The position numbers and the translations under genes were made by a program. 64,000 nt of DNA from the NCBI GenBank assembly GCA_017510405.1, contig JAFWNG010000008.1, forward strand, positions 20,647 to 84,646. Direction: 5' to 3'. Below, piece after piece: positions 63,139 to 64,000 of this stretch. Under the pieces are notes generated by a model that ran no database searches, was not told the DNA's origin, and saw only the letters and a list, made by a program, of their open reading frames with translations. How positions within the stretch are numbered: the stretch's first letter is position 1; every line of letters begins with the position of its first letter. This DNA is from Solobacterium sp. GTDB lineage: Bacteria; Bacillota_I; Bacilli_A; Erysipelotrichales; Erysipelotrichaceae.

Positions 63139-64000
63139 TTCGATTCTCCTGACAGGATCTGACGGTACAGACTGTCGATCGTTTCTTCATCCAGACGGAT
63201 GGGATGGTTCTTCAGACGCACCGGATTGACGGAGGTCGTCAGGATCCGGATGTCTTCTTCGCTCACATTCTGCGGAACGGGCATACACAGACGGTCATAG
63301 ACGATGGAGCGCAGCTTTTCCGCCGCTTCCTTCGGCGTCCGGCAGTCATAGGCATATGCGATCTGCATGAATGTCTCTTTCAGATACGCTTCGCCGCGTG
63401 CATCGATGCATCGGCCGGTATGTTCGATCATGTACGGGAATAATGCCGCGTCGCATAACGCCGCCGCATGCCCGTGGGCAATATGGAACAGCGATGTCAG
63501 CTTATAGCACATGGCATGTCCCGCCGTTGTCTGCGTGACATTGATCGCCTTGCCCGCTTTGTGGGACGCTTCCAGCATACCGGCATTGCCTTCGTCGGTA
63601 TTGGCCAGATAGCCTTCCATGTTTGCCAGGATCCCGCGGATGGCCGCGATGGAATCCACTTTGGAATCATCGGTGGAATTCACCGACCAGAATGACTCTG
63701 TCGCATGGCAGAGCGCATCGAGCATCGTGGATTTCTTCTGGTATTCCGGCAGAGTCTTCAGCACACCCGGATCCATCAGTACGGCATCGGGAATGCACGA
63801 TACATGGCTGATCGACTGCTTTTCTCCTTTATAGTAGATGACCGCATAGCGGGTGGCTTCCGAACCGGTGCCCGCTGTTGTCGGCACCGCCAGGAACGGA
63901 ATGTCATTCGGAACAATAAGCTGATCGAGATAGTTCTGTCCCGGATCCATATTGGCATACAGCTTGATGCACTTGGCAACGTCCATGGCACTGCCGCCGC
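63135..64000 (-). CDS. Iron-containing alcohol dehydrogenase, probable phosphonoacetaldehyde reductase, partial
   Basis: About 288 codons present; the frame is open at the right edge and reads GGSAMDVAK before the first internal ATG, so the N-terminus is missing. Group III ADH motifs: PTTAGTGSEATRYAV, HATESFWS, HIAHGHAAAL with metal-binding histidines. Next to phosphonopyruvate decarboxylase, reduction of phosphonoacetaldehyde to 2-hydroxyethylphosphonate is the most likely reaction. Confidence 0.85.
   Translation of the reverse strand, partial: GGSAMDVAKCIKLYANMDPGQNYLDQLIVPNDIPFLAVPTTAGTGSEATRYAVIYYKGEKQSISHVSCIPDAVLMDPGVLKTLPEYQKKSTMLDALCHATESFWSVNSTDDSKVDSIAAIRGILANMEGYLANTDEGNAGMLEASHKAGKAINVTQTTAGHAMCYKLTSLFHIAHGHAAALCDAALFPYMIEHTGRCIDARGEAYLKETFMQIAYAYDCRTPKEAAEKLRSIVYDRLCMPVPQNVSEEDIRILTTSVNPVRLKNHPIRLDEETIDSLYRQILSGESK

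Overview
The window comes from a Bacillota (Firmicutes) chromosome of roughly balanced G+C. The evidence is Bacillota-type housekeeping genes (SigA, RF1, PrmC, L31), LCP proteins, a class B sortase, Fur/zinc-ABC genes, a YkuK protein and strong AGGAGG-type ribosome binding sites. An Erysipelotrichia-like or Lachnospiraceae-like host would fit, but the class cannot be fixed from the sequence alone. Almost every gene is on the minus strand. The one clear plus-strand gene is at 8514-9179.

Layout. (1) 2-9300: two related hypothetical proteins, a left-handed beta-helix acyltransferase-like protein, an LCP protein and sortase B, then a Fur-regulator/zinc-ABC operon with two palindromic operators, an XpaC-like protein and an orphan gene. 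(2) 9303-17435: a giant multi-repeat surface protein overlapping an Lgt-like membrane protein, and a second LCP protein with a Pro/Glu tail. (3) 17573-19974: an XRE regulator, a YkuK protein, a twelve-gene tRNA array and a promoter/micro-ORF/terminator module. (4) 19974-38332: a long glycan locus. It holds GDP-mannose and GDP-D-rhamnose synthesis (ManC, Gmd, an Rmd-like reductase, plus PGM/PMM, ManA and a second ManC), six GT4 and one GT2 glycosyltransferases, two coiled-coil spacer proteins and a Wzm/Wzt-type ABC exporter. (5) 38461-50267: three more DUF4214 surface proteins (two ending in C39-like peptidase domains, one in a transglutaminase-like domain), an XRE-membrane/lipoprotein pair, an initiating sugar transferase and an alkaline-phosphatase-superfamily membrane enzyme. 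(6) 50358-56775: a housekeeping stretch (hypothetical, prmC, prfA, rpoD, rpmE) and an ECF sigma/anti-sigma/DUF4349 operon. (7) 56834-58364: a second tRNA array with two micro-ORF modules and two copies of a structured, covarying RNA element. (8) 58410-64000: GNAT, GtrA, a YidC-CDP-glycerol-glycerophosphotransferase fusion, and the first part of a phosphonate (2-hydroxyethylphosphonate-type) pathway running off the right edge.

How it fits together: most of the window builds, exports, anchors or remodels cell-surface polymers. The least explained parts are the two tRNA arrays. Many of their tRNAs depart from canonical rules (A54/T58-swapped T-loops, C33, tRNA-Leu-like genes without a long variable arm, tRNA-His without G-1/C73). 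They are associated with micro-ORFs that have strong ribosome binding sites and their own terminators, and with a pair of conserved three-helix RNAs. All tRNA calls are hand folds and were not scored by any program.
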